Source of the DNA: Kitasatospora sp. A2-31
GTDB lineage: Bacteria > Actinomycetota > Actinomycetes > Streptomycetales > Streptomycetaceae
Reading direction: 5' to 3'
Length of the DNA: 64,000 bases
Assembly (NCBI RefSeq): GCF_022288725.1
Contig: NZ_JAKNTA010000008.1
Coordinates: 124,001-188,000, forward strand
This document shows, one piece after another, positions 41,586 through 49,562 of this stretch. The notes beneath the pieces are model-generated. The model ran no database searches and was not told the DNA's origin. It worked only from the letters and a program-made list of their open reading frames with translations. Made by a program: the position numbers and the translations under genes. Each line of letters begins with the position of its first letter. Within the stretch, counting starts at the first letter, position 1.

Positions 41586-42344
41586 ATGGCTGACACGACG
41601 TACCGACTCATCCTGCTCCGCCACGGCGAGAGCCAGTGGAACCAGAAGAACCTGTTCACCGGTTGGGTCGACGTCGACCTCAACGAGAAGGGCGAGAAGG
41701 AGGCCGCCCGTGGCGGTGAGCTCCTCGCCGCCGAGGGCCTGTTCCCCGACGTCGTGCACACGTCGCTGCTGCGCCGCGCCATCCGCACCTCGCAGATCGC
41801 CCTGGACAAGGCCGACCGTCACTGGATCCCGGTCAGCCGCAGCTGGCGTCTGAACGAGCGGCACTACGGCGCTCTGCAGGGCAAGGACAAGGCCCAGACC
41901 CTGGCCGAGTTCGGCGAGGAGCAGTTCCAGCTCTGGCGCCGCTCCTACGACACCCCGCCGCCGGTGCTGGCCGACGACGCCGAGTACTCGCAGGCCGGTG
42001 ACGCCCGCTACGCGGACATCCCGAGCGAGCTGCGCCCGCGCACCGAGTGCCTGAAGGACGTCGTCGAGCGGATGCTCCCGTACTGGTACGACGCCATCGT
42101 CCCGGATCTCGCCGCCGGCCGGACCGTCCTGGTCACCGCCCACGGCAACAGCCTGCGCGCGCTGGTCAAGCACCTCGACGGCATCTCCGACGAGGCCATC
42201 GCCGGCCTCAACATCCCGACCGGCATCCCGCTGCTCTACGAGCTGGACGCCGACTTCAAGCCGGTCGCCGCGGGCGGCCGCTACCTCGACCCGGAGGCCG
42301 CCGCGGCCGCCATCGAGGCGGTCAGGAACCAGGGCAAGAAGTAG
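41586..42344 (+). CDS. gpmA: 2,3-bisphosphoglycerate-dependent phosphoglycerate mutase
   Basis: A 252-residue histidine phosphatase-superfamily enzyme: LLRHGESQWN with the phosphorylated H13, the substrate segment RLNERHYGALQG, and the second His in TAHGNSLRAL. It interconverts 3- and 2-phosphoglycerate in glycolysis. The length matches the dPGM form, not the Mn-dependent iPGM. ATG 41586 was chosen because the conserved N-terminus begins at once. A strong hairpin follows. Confidence 0.95.
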   Translation: MADTTYRLILLRHGESQWNQKNLFTGWVDVDLNEKGEKEAARGGELLAAEGLFPDVVHTSLLRRAIRTSQIALDKADRHWIPVSRSWRLNERHYGALQGKDKAQTLAEFGEEQFQLWRRSYDTPPPVLADDAEYSQAGDARYADIPSELRPRTECLKDVVERMLPYWYDAIVPDLAAGRTVLVTAHGNSLRALVKHLDGISDEAIAGLNIPTGIPLLYELDADFKPVAAGGRYLDPEAAAAAIEAVRNQGKK

Positions 42345-42359
42345 GCCCGAAGGCGAGAC

Positions 42360-42393
42360 GGCCCCACTCCCCGCACGGGCGGGGAGTGGGGCC
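42360..42393 (+). terminator. gpmA terminator
   Basis: A perfect 15-bp stem (42360-42374 with 42379-42393), loop ACGG, followed by a T-rich stretch, 15 bases after the stop. Confidence 0.85.
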
Positions 42394-42440
42394 TTCGTCG
42401 TTCAACTCCGTTAGGGGGCAAGGCGGTTCGCGCTCGCAGG

Positions 42441-42484
42441 AGTGGTTCAGACCATTGACGGCCGGCGGTGCCGGCTCCTACCGT
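42441..42484 (+). promoter_or_regulatory. DasR-like site and promoter of the LPMO gene
   Basis: AGTGGTTCAGACCATT (42441-42456) matches the DasR element (core TGGTCTAGACCA) at 10 of 12 positions. It overlaps a -35 TTGACG (42455-42460); TACCGT (42479-42484) is a possible -10 at 18 bp. Repression by DasR, relieved by glucosamine-6-phosphate, is expected. Confidence 0.65.
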
Positions 42485-42605
42485 GTGAGCACGACCCGGC
42501 GCAGGCACGCCAACGGTCTCACCTCGGATCGAACCGGCCGCCGCACCCCCACGCGCGCGCGTCTGCGCCCGGCGCACTCTCCATCCACCCCCACGGAGGA
42601 GCACC

Positions 42606-43193
42606 ATGCGCACACGTCATATCGTCGGAGCGGTGGTGGCGGCGGTCGCCGTCCCGCTCACGCTCGCCCTGCCGGCGCAGTCCCACGGCTACATCTCGAC
42701 CCCGCCCAGCCGGGCCGCGCTCTGCGCCGCCGGCACGGTCGCCGACTGCGGTGAGATCCGCTGGGAGCCGCAGAGCGTCGAGGGGCCTAAGGGGTTCCCG
42801 GGCAGAGGGCCGGCCGACGGCACCATCTGCGCCGGCGGCAACGGCCGGTTTGCCGAGCTGGACGACCCGCGCGGCGGCGGCTGGCCCACCACCAAGGTGT
42901 CGGCCGGCCAGCGGCTGACCTTCACCTGGAAGTTCACCGCCCGGCACGCGACCACGAACTTCAAGTACTACCTGACCAAGCCCGGTTACGACGCCACCCA
43001 GAAGGTCACCCGGGCCGGCCTGGAGCTCACGCCGTTCCTGACCGTCCCCTACAACGGCGCCCAGGTGCCGAGCACGCTCAGCCACACGGCGACCGTCCCC
43101 GGCGGCCGGACCGGGCACCAGGTGGTCGTCGCGGTCTGGGAGATCGCGGACACCGGAAACGCCTTCTACTCCTGCACCGACGTCCGGTTCTGA
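42606..43193 (+). CDS. AA10 lytic polysaccharide monooxygenase (chitin-active type)
   Basis: A 195-residue secreted enzyme with no extra binding module. The signal peptide ends after QS, leaving His27 (HGYIS) as the mature N-terminus; with His114 (ARHATTNF) it forms the copper histidine brace. The PSRAALC start and paired Cys residues are typical of chitin-active AA10 proteins such as CHB1/CBP21, which oxidatively cut crystalline chitin. GGAGGA precedes the ATG by 5-6 bases. The upstream DasR-like site fits control by chitin breakdown products. Preference for chitin over cellulose is inferred from family features. Confidence 0.9.
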   Translation: MRTRHIVGAVVAAVAVPLTLALPAQSHGYISTPPSRAALCAAGTVADCGEIRWEPQSVEGPKGFPGRGPADGTICAGGNGRFAELDDPRGGGWPTTKVSAGQRLTFTWKFTARHATTNFKYYLTKPGYDATQKVTRAGLELTPFLTVPYNGAQVPSTLSHTATVPGGRTGHQVVVAVWEIADTGNAFYSCTDVRF

Positions 43194-43331
43194 GCAGGCC
43201 CCTGCACCGGAGGTGTCCGGCCGGCCGGCCCACGCATCGAGCGGTGCCGGTCCGGCCGACGGGGCATACCGGGGTGCACGACCGTCTCCCACGGCGGCCG
43301 CGCACCACGGAGCTCCGTCGGGTACCGGGCC

Positions 43332-43508
43332 TCAGTGCCCGCAGCAGCCGCCGTCGGCGCCGCCGCACTGGCACGGTGCGCCGGACTGGCAGCCGCAGCC
43401 GCAGCCCGGACCACAGCCGCAGCCGGCGGCGAGGACGGGCAGCAGCTTCGGGGCGGTCGGCTCGACGGTGTCGGTGGCCGGTGCCGGTCGAGTCGGGTTT
43501 GCCTTCAT
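43332..43508 (-). CDS. 58-residue Cys-rich peptide, possible metal-binding protein
   Basis: A small protein with a plain N-terminal half (MKANPTRPAPATDTVEPTAP) and a C-terminal Gly/Cys stretch holding nine Cys in 30 residues, in CGCGPGCGCGC, CQC and CC patterns, ending CCGH. ATG 43508 has GGGAGGG 9 bases upstream, supporting translation. Cys spacing suggests binding of Cu, Zn or Cd, like a metallothionein; a modified peptide cannot be excluded, but no maturation enzyme is adjacent. Its nearest neighbours are the LPMO (a copper enzyme) and phoU. Confidence 0.65.
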   Translation of the reverse strand: MKANPTRPAPATDTVEPTAPKLLPVLAAGCGCGPGCGCGCQSGAPCQCGGADGGCCGH

Positions 43509-43812
43509 CGCGCTGGACCCTCCCTTGTGACGGGCACACGTCGGCGCCCACGCCATCGAGTGAAGCCGCCGATCGGAGGGAGCGTCAACGGGCGCGCAGT
43601 GGTGGGGTCTCGGGGCTGGCGTGCGCCCCTACCACCCCGGCGCGAGGTTTACTCACCCCTCGGGGTGAGCGCCTACCCGCAGGAGCCAGGCGCGGGACCG
43701 AGGCCCTGCACGGGGCTGAGCACGAGCCCGGGCACGAGCCGCGGGAGCGAACTGCGAGAGGGGGCTGCGGGGCGGACGCCGTGCACGGCGCCCGCCCCGC
43801 AGCCGTACGCGG
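43509..43812. other. Intergenic region between Cys-rich peptide and phoU
   Basis: 304 bases: promoter region of the Cys-rich gene, an 8-bp dyad CTCACCCC-TC-GGGGTGAG (43652-43669), and the phoU terminator at 43763. No gene is seen. Confidence 0.5.
43763..43804 (-). terminator. phoU terminator
   Basis: A near-perfect palindrome with 21-base arms (one A/C mismatch), ending 8 bases past the phoU stop on the minus strand. Confidence 0.75.
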
Positions 43813-44499
43813 TCAGTCGCGGACGGAGTCGGCCGCCTCGGTGGCGGCCACGAACTCGGCGACGTGCTCGCCGGTCACCAGGTACACCACGCGCTTGGCC
43901 ACCGAGACCGCGTGGTCGGCGAAGCGCTCGTAGTAGCGGCCGACCAGGGTGACGTCCACGGCCGTCTCGATGCCGTGGTGCCACCGCTCGTCGATCAGGT
44001 GGGAGAAGAGCTCCCGGTGCAGCGCGTCGATCGCGTCGTCGTCCTGCTCCAGTTCCAGCGCCTTGTCGACGTCCTTGGTGGCGATCACCAGGGCGGCCTT
44101 GGCCACCAGGCGCTGGGCGAGCTGGCCCATCTCCAGGAGGGTCGCGTGCAGGTCGCGCGGGACCGCGGACTCGGGGTAGCGCAGCCGCGCGACCTTCGCC
44201 ACGTGCCGGGCGAGGTCGCCGCAGCGCTCCAGGTCGGCGCTCATCCGCAGCGAGGTGACGACGATGCGCAGGTCGGTGGCGACCGGCTGCTGGCGGGCGA
44301 GCAGGTCGATCGCCCGGTTCTCCAGCTCGTGGTGCAGGTCGTTGATCTTCTCGTCGGAGGCGATGACGCTCTCCGCCAGCGCCAGGTCCGCGTCGAGGAG
44401 CGCGGTGGTGGCCCGGCCCAGCGCCGAGCCGGCCAGCCGGGCCATCTCGACCAGGCTGTCGCCGATCGAGTCGAGTTCCTCGTGGTACGCGTCGCGCAT
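43813..44499 (-). CDS. phoU: PhoU phosphate-signalling protein
   Basis: A 228-residue all-helical protein with two PhoU repeats (about 7-95 and 115-205), each with the E/D-rich metal motif; EDLRxD-type residues appear in RMSADLERCGDLARHVAK and YYERFADHAVSVAKR. PhoU links the Pst transporter to the PhoR kinase and damps the phosphate response when phosphate is plentiful. It is divergent from phoR with a PHO-box-like repeat between them, the streptomycete arrangement. No pst genes are in the window. Confidence 0.95.
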   Translation of the reverse strand: MRDAYHEELDSIGDSLVEMARLAGSALGRATTALLDADLALAESVIASDEKINDLHHELENRAIDLLARQQPVATDLRIVVTSLRMSADLERCGDLARHVAKVARLRYPESAVPRDLHATLLEMGQLAQRLVAKAALVIATKDVDKALELEQDDDAIDALHRELFSHLIDERWHHGIETAVDVTLVGRYYERFADHAVSVAKRVVYLVTGEHVAEFVAATEAADSVRD

Positions 44500-44804
44500 G
44501 CTCTCTCCTCAGAAGCTGTGTCGGTGGCGGTGCCGACCGGTCAGCCGGTACGACCGCGAATACGGCGTACGGGCGACCGCTGCTGGTGCCGCGAATGGTA
44601 CGCGCGCACCTGGGTGGCGCACCTCTGTTCGGCCCGCGCCCACTCCCACACGGGCTGCGCGGTCAACTCTCGGCCGTCCGGGCGACCACGCACGGCCGGT
44701 CCGGTGAATCGACAGCCACACGAAGGTGAATTCTCGGCAACGCGAGGCCGATGCCTTGATCCGACCCTTGGGGAGGGCCCGCGCCGTGCGCTTAGGCTTT
44801 CGGT
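44500..44804. other. phoU-phoR divergent promoter region
   Basis: 305 bases without a gene. It includes the PHO-box-like repeats at 44703-44735 and presumably promoters for both transcripts. GC content is lower than in the flanking genes near 44520-44600. Confidence 0.6.
44703..44735 (-). promoter_or_regulatory. Putative PHO box (PhoP site)
   Basis: GGTGAAT occurs at 44703-44709 and 44725-44731, exactly 22 bp (two 11-bp units) apart. On the minus strand the repeats read as ATTCACC, close to the PHO-box GTTCACC unit. This fits PhoP autoregulation; the middle unit is degenerate. Confidence 0.5.
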
Positions 44805-46091
44805 ATGGACGTGAACGTGGCCGCCGCCGCTGCCTGCGCCATAGCCGGGCTCGGCGTCGGCCTCACGGCCTCCATCGCCTTCCGTTGGAGCGAGCGCGAA
44901 CAGGCCAGGGGCAGGTACGGCGGCACCAGCGGCAGGAACCGGCAGCAGACCCTGGGCGGCACCGCCCAGGAGCCCCCGTTGCCCCCGGGGGTCGACACCG
45001 TGCTCTCGGTGCTGCGCTCCTGCGCGGTCGTGCTCGGCGAGGGCGACGAGGTGGTCAAGGCCAGCTCCGCCGCCTACGCCATGGGCCTGGTCCGCGGCGG
45101 TGCGGTGGCCGTCGACCAGCTGCTCGCGCTGGCGCGGTCCACCCGCCGGGACGGCGAGATCCGCCAGGTCGAGCTGGAGCTGCCCAGGCCGGGCGCGGCC
45201 CGCGCCGCCGAGCCGCTCGCGGTCTCGGTCCGGGTGGCCCCGCTGGGCTCGCGGCTGGTCCTGGTCCTGGTCGAGGACCAGACCGAGCGCCGCCGCGTCG
45301 AGGCGGTCCGCCGCGACTTCGTGGCCAACGTCAGCCACGAGCTCAAGACCCCGGTCGGCGCGCTCTCGCTGCTCTCCGAGGCGGTCGCCGACGCGGCCGA
45401 CGACCCGGAGGCCGTCCAGCGCTTCGCCGGCCGGATGCAGATCGAGGCGACCAGGCTGGCCAGCCTGGTCCAGGAGATCATCGACCTCTCCCGGGTCCAG
45501 GACGACCGCCTGATGACCGACCCGGAGCCGGTCGCGGTGGACGAGCTGATCGCCGAGGCGATCGACCGCTGCCGCCAGCAGGCCGCGGCGAAGCAGATCC
45601 TGATCGCGGCCGGCGGCATCGCCGGCCTCTACCTGCACGGCAACCGCGGCCAGCTGGCCGCGGCCCTCGGCAACCTGGTCGAGAACGCCGTGAACTACAG
45701 TCCGCCGCGCACCCGGGTCGCGATCGCCACCCGCCGGATCTCCAGCGCCGCCGCCCTCGGCGAGGCGGACGGCGAGCTGATCGAGATCTCGGTGACCGAC
45801 CAGGGCATAGGCATCTCCGAGAAGGACCGCGAGCGGGTCTTCGAACGCTTCTACCGCGTCGACCCGGCCCGCTCCCGGCAGACCGGCGGCACCGGCCTCG
45901 GCCTCTCCATCGTCAAGCACGTGGCCGCCTCGCACGGCGGCACCGTGTCGGTGTGGAGCGTCGAGGGCCAGGGCTCCACCTTCACCCTCCGCCTGCCCGC
46001 CGGGCAGGCCCCCGCGGACCACACGCCCCCGGCCGGGGACGCCGCGGAACCCCTGTCAGACACAACCCCCCAGCTTGCCCCGGAGGCCTGA
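44805..46091 (+). CDS. phoR: PhoR sensor histidine kinase
   Basis: A 428-residue kinase with one N-terminal membrane segment (about 5-25), a PAS-like region (about 60-155), the dimerisation helix with NVSHELKTP (H178 is phosphorylated) and the HATPase domain (N box ENAVNYS, then DQGIGI and GGTGLGL). It senses low phosphate together with PhoU and phosphorylates PhoP. ATG 44805 begins the membrane helix at once. It is 2 bases from phoP, so the two are co-translated. Confidence 0.95.
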   Translation: MDVNVAAAAACAIAGLGVGLTASIAFRWSEREQARGRYGGTSGRNRQQTLGGTAQEPPLPPGVDTVLSVLRSCAVVLGEGDEVVKASSAAYAMGLVRGGAVAVDQLLALARSTRRDGEIRQVELELPRPGAARAAEPLAVSVRVAPLGSRLVLVLVEDQTERRRVEAVRRDFVANVSHELKTPVGALSLLSEAVADAADDPEAVQRFAGRMQIEATRLASLVQEIIDLSRVQDDRLMTDPEPVAVDELIAEAIDRCRQQAAAKQILIAAGGIAGLYLHGNRGQLAAALGNLVENAVNYSPPRTRVAIATRRISSAAALGEADGELIEISVTDQGIGISEKDRERVFERFYRVDPARSRQTGGTGLGLSIVKHVAASHGGTVSVWSVEGQGSTFTLRLPAGQAPADHTPPAGDAAEPLSDTTPQLAPEA

Positions 46092-46093
46092 TC

Positions 46094-46786
46094 GTGACCC
46101 GTGTACTGGTGGTCGAGGACGAGGAGTCGTTCAGCGACGCCCTCTCGTACATGCTCCGCAAGGAGGGCTTCGAGGTGGCCATCGCCGCCACCGGCCCCGA
46201 CGCCCTGGAGCAGTTCGAGCGGAACGGCGCCGACCTCGTCCTGCTCGACCTGATGCTGCCGGGACTGCCCGGCACCGAGGTCTGCCGCCAGCTCCGGGTG
46301 CGCTCCAACGTGCCGGTGATCATGGTCACCGCCAAGGACAGCGAGATCGACAAGGTGGTCGGTCTGGAGATAGGTGCCGACGACTACGTCACCAAGCCCT
46401 ACTCCACCCGTGAGCTGGTCGCCCGGATCCGCGCGGTGCTGCGCCGCCGGGGCGAGGCGGAGGGCCCCGGCGACGGCGGCGGCCCGGGTGCCCTGGAGGC
46501 CGGCCCGGTCCGGATGGACGTCGACCGGCACGTGGTGACGGTGGACGGCGCCAAGGTCGACCTGCCGCTCAAGGAGTTCGACCTGCTGGAGATGCTGCTC
46601 CGCAACGCCGGCCGGGTGCTCACCCGGATGCAGCTGATCGACCGGGTCTGGGGCGCGGACTACGTCGGCGACACCAAGACCCTGGACGTCCACGTGAAGC
46701 GTCTGCGGGCGAAGATCGAGCCGGACCCGGGCGCGCCGCGCTACCTGGTGACGGTCCGCGGCCTCGGCTACAAGTTCGAGCCGTAA
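46094..46786 (+). CDS. phoP: PhoP response regulator
   Basis: A 230-residue OmpR/PhoB-type regulator: receiver domain with acidic residues E8-D9-E10, phosphoacceptor D52, T79 and K101-like KPYS, and a winged-helix C-terminal domain ending RGLGYKFEP. It activates phosphate scavenging genes by binding PHO boxes and also affects antibiotic control in streptomycetes. GTG 46094 lies 2 bases after the phoR stop. Two overlapping hairpins terminate the operon. Confidence 0.95.
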   Translation: MTRVLVVEDEESFSDALSYMLRKEGFEVAIAATGPDALEQFERNGADLVLLDLMLPGLPGTEVCRQLRVRSNVPVIMVTAKDSEIDKVVGLEIGADDYVTKPYSTRELVARIRAVLRRRGEAEGPGDGGGPGALEAGPVRMDVDRHVVTVDGAKVDLPLKEFDLLEMLLRNAGRVLTRMQLIDRVWGADYVGDTKTLDVHVKRLRAKIEPDPGAPRYLVTVRGLGYKFEP

Positions 46787-46802
46787 GCCGGGGCGGGCCC
46801 CC

Positions 46803-46855
46803 GGGCCGAGCCGTGAGCCGGGCCCCATGTGCGGGCCCGGCTCACGGCTCGGCCC
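46803..46855. terminator. First phoRP terminator
   Basis: A perfect 23-bp stem (46803-46825 with 46833-46855) and 7-nt loop, 16 bases after phoP. Confidence 0.85.
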
Positions 46856-46904
46856 TGACGAAAGGCTCCTCCGGCAGCTGCCGGAGGAGCCTTTCGTCAG
46901 GGCC
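46851..46904. terminator. Second terminator: 54-bp perfect palindrome
   Basis: 46851-46877 is exactly complementary to 46878-46904, with no spacer. It shares its first 5 bases with the preceding stem. It can serve both phoP and the convergent lipoprotein gene. Confidence 0.85.
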
Positions 46905-46986
46905 GTTGCCGCGGGCGTGCGGTGTCGCCCGGGCTCGACCGCGGGACCGGACCCGGCCCGGCCCCGCGATCAAGGTCCGGACGGGG

Positions 46987-47643
46987 TCAGTGGGTCCCGG
47001 CGGCCGGGGTGGCGGAGCCGGTCGCGGTGGCGGCACCCGCGGGGGTGGTCGCACCGGCGGCCGGCGCGGTCGCGCTGCCGGTGGCACCGGTGGCCGGCGA
47101 CGCGGCCTTGGTGGGCACCGCCGCCGGGCTGGCGGTCGGGCCGAAGCCCTTGTACAGGCCCTTGTTCGGGTAGACCGAGGCCTCGGCCTGCACCGACTGG
47201 CCGCTCTTGAACGTGAACGTGGTCGGCACGAAGCCGCCGACGCTCACGGTGGCCGAGGCGACCCGGGCGGACGGGTTGCCCGCTCCGCCGACCGCCACCG
47301 CGCCGTGGGCCGGGATCACGAGGCTGGTCAGCGGTGCGCCCTTGTCGTCGGCGAGCGCGGCCGCGGCGTTGCCCACCGTGATGGACTGCAGCTCGGCGGG
47401 CAGCTCGCCGGTGTTGCTGATGTTCACCGACACGTTGGCCGGGCCGGTGTGCTCGCCGGAGCTCTCGTCACCCGTGACGACGACGATGTTGCTCATGCGG
47501 AGGTCGGTGCCGATCGTCGCCGAGGCGTTGTCGGGCTTGATCTCCAGGGTCTCCGCGGTGTTGCCGGCCGAGCAGGCCGACAGCGAGGCGATGGCGAGGG
47601 CGGCGATGGCGGCGATGCTGCCGACTCGAAGGCTGCGGCTCAC
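46987..47643 (-). CDS. Conserved secreted lipoprotein
   Basis: A 218-residue precursor with a lipoprotein signal: basic start, hydrophobic core and lipobox LSAC (Cys near residue 24). The mature part (about 25-165) is beta-rich (VSVNISNTGELPAELQSITVG), resembling an immunoglobulin-like fold, followed by an Ala/Thr/Gly linker tail. The His/Met motifs of PCuAC copper chaperones are lacking. GTG 47643 follows TAGGAG by 11 bases. Position beside phoRP/carD is conserved in streptomycetes, but function is unknown. Confidence 0.75.
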   Translation of the reverse strand: MSRSLRVGSIAAIAALAIASLSACSAGNTAETLEIKPDNASATIGTDLRMSNIVVVTGDESSGEHTGPANVSVNISNTGELPAELQSITVGNAAAALADDKGAPLTSLVIPAHGAVAVGGAGNPSARVASATVSVGGFVPTTFTFKSGQSVQAEASVYPNKGLYKGFGPTASPAAVPTKAASPATGATGSATAPAAGATTPAGAATATGSATPAAGTH

Positions 47644-48057
47644 GGCGGCGGCTTCTCCTAGGTCACGTGTCGATTGGTCAGGTCTCAGATTATCGACCCT
47701 GCTTATGCGCTCCTCACGGGGTGGTCCCCGTGTCGCCCGCCGGTTCGCGGCCGGGCGCCCGTACGGCCGCACATCGGCGTGTTCAGATCAAGCGAGACCA
47801 AGATCGGATCACGATCGGGAAACGGCCCGATAAACGGTGAAATCCCAAGATCCAATCACGGTTTCGGGAGTGTTGCCGCAGGTTTCGGCAGGTGCCGGAA
47901 CCGCCTCCGACCTGCGGGAAGCCCGTCTCGAACACCGGTCGCAGCACGTCATGGGGGTCCTTGTCAAGCCCCGAGACCCGCCCTGACCTGCGAAAACGCC
48001 CTTCGGGTGCGCCGTGGGGCGTGTTATTCTGGAAAGCCACGGAAGGGGTCCTGTCAC
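47644..48057. other. Divergent region between lipoprotein gene and carD
   Basis: 414 bases with no gene. Relatively A/T-rich near 47770-47880. Just before carD an extended -10, TGTTATTCT (48022-48030), gives a likely promoter about 28 bases before the start codon; the -35 is weak, as is usual for extended -10 promoters. Confidence 0.55.
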
Positions 48058-48540
48058 ATGACGTTCAAGGTTGGCGACACGGTGGTCTACCCCCATCACG
48101 GGGCCGCGCTGATCGAGGCCATCGAAATTCGCCAGATCAAAGGTGTGGACAAGACCTACCTGGTGCTCAAGGTGCAGCAGGGAGACCTGACGCTCCGCGT
48201 GCCCGCCGAGAACGCGGAGTTCGTCGGCGTGCGCGATGTAGTCGGCCAGGAGGGTCTGGACCGGGTCTTCGAGGTGCTGCGCGCACCGTACACCGAAGAG
48301 CCGACCAACTGGTCCCGTCGCTACAAGGCGAACCTCGAGAAGCTCGCCTCGGGTGACGTTATCAAGGTCGCCGAGGTTGTGCGCGATCTCTGGCGTCGCG
48401 AGCGCGAGCGCGGCCTGTCGGCCGGCGAGAAGCGCATGCTCGCCAAGGCGCGCCAGATCCTGGTCAGCGAGCTCGCGCTGGCCGAGAACACCAACGAGGA
48501 CAAGGCGGAGACGCTGCTCGACGAGGTGCTGGCCTCGTAG
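48058..48540 (+). CDS. carD: CarD family transcription regulator (CdnL type)
   Basis: A 160-residue essential-type regulator: N-terminal RNA polymerase beta-binding domain (VGDTVVYPHHGAALIE, about 5-60) and a helical DNA-binding domain with the conserved Trp in the VVRDLWRRE helix. CarD stabilises the open complex, particularly at rRNA promoters. GGAAGGGG precedes the ATG by about 9 bases. It heads the carD-ispD-ispF-cysS-rlmB order seen across actinobacteria. Confidence 0.95.
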   Translation: MTFKVGDTVVYPHHGAALIEAIEIRQIKGVDKTYLVLKVQQGDLTLRVPAENAEFVGVRDVVGQEGLDRVFEVLRAPYTEEPTNWSRRYKANLEKLASGDVIKVAEVVRDLWRRERERGLSAGEKRMLAKARQILVSELALAENTNEDKAETLLDEVLAS

Positions 48541-48812
48541 GGCGGGCGGCCTGCGCCCACCGCACACAGCGCCCGATGCCGGCGCGCCGCTCACCGGACC
48601 GTAGGTCCGCGAGTGGTGCAGTGGCACTTCGGGCGCTGAGGCGTGTCCGGACGACGCCCCTCACCCGAGCCGGCCGGCCCTGGCCCCGCATGACCGTTTC
48701 CGCGCGTTCCGTGCTGCGTGTCCTGTGGGCGGGGGACCGGTGGTGCTCACGGAAGAGGCCCGCGCCCGTCGTGCACGCCATGGCCATACCCACTTCGCCG
48801 AAGGAGTGAAAC

Positions 48813-49562
48813 CTGAACGCCACAGCAGCAGTCGCAGCAGCAGTGGTGCCCGCCGCCGGACGCGGCGAGCGGCTGGGGCCCGGTGCCCCCAAGGCCCTGC
48901 GGGAACTGGGCGGTGTGCCGCTCCTGGTGCACGCCGTCCGCGCGCTGGCCCGCAGCCGTGCGGTCGGCCTGGTCGTGGTGGCCGCGCCGGCCGACGGCGT
49001 GGCCGAGGTGGTCGGGCTGCTCGACAGCCACGGCCTGGACGGCAAGGACGTCCGCGTGGTGGCCGGCGGGGCGACCCGCCAGGAGTCGGTCCGGCTCGGC
49101 CTGGCCGCCATCCCGGCCGACGTGGAGATCGTCCTGGTGCACGACGCGGCCCGCCCGCTCGTCCCCGTCGAGGTGGTGGACGCCGTCGCGGCCGCCGTCC
49201 GGGCCGGGGCCGAGGCGGTGGTGCCGGCCGTGCCGCTGGCCGACACGGTCAAGCGGGTCGAGCCGAACCGGGGCGGCCCCGAGCCGGTGCTGGACACGCC
49301 CGACCGAGCCACCCTGCGGGCCGTCCAGACGCCGCAGGGCTTCCGCCGGGAGACCCTGGCCGAGGTGCACGAGAAGGCGCTGACCGAGGAGGCCGCCGGC
49401 GGCCTGCCGCCGGTCACCGACGACGCCGGCCTGGTGGAGCGCTTCGGCGGCCGGGTCGTGGTGGTGCCCGGCCACGAGGAGGCGTTCAAGGTGACCCGTC
49501 CGCTGGACCTCGTGCTCGCCGAGGCCGTGCTCGCCCGCAGGAGGGCCTCCGATGGCTACTGA
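48813..49562 (+). CDS. ispD: IspD, 2-C-methyl-D-erythritol 4-phosphate cytidylyltransferase
   Basis: MEP-pathway enzyme joining CTP and MEP. The nucleotide-binding N-terminus VVPAAGRGERLG, then PKALRELGG, HDAARPLVP and TPQGF motifs are all present. The frame has no ATG or GTG upstream of the first strand: the first GTG (48843) would cut into VVPAAGRG. A CTG at 48813, 6 bases after GAAGGAG and just past an in-frame stop, gives the expected N-terminal strand (249 residues), so CTG initiation is inferred; 48843 is the conservative alternative. The 3' end overlaps ispF by 11 bases. Confidence 0.9.
   Translation: MNATAAVAAAVVPAAGRGERLGPGAPKALRELGGVPLLVHAVRALARSRAVGLVVVAAPADGVAEVVGLLDSHGLDGKDVRVVAGGATRQESVRLGLAAIPADVEIVLVHDAARPLVPVEVVDAVAAAVRAGAEAVVPAVPLADTVKRVEPNRGGPEPVLDTPDRATLRAVQTPQGFRRETLAEVHEKALTEEAAGGLPPVTDDAGLVERFGGRVVVVPGHEEAFKVTRPLDLVLAEAVLARRRASDGY

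Noticed and set aside
47140..47640. PCuAC copper chaperone (DUF461) for the lipoprotein
   Set aside because: The lipoprotein is beta-rich and of similar size but lacks the His/Met copper motif.
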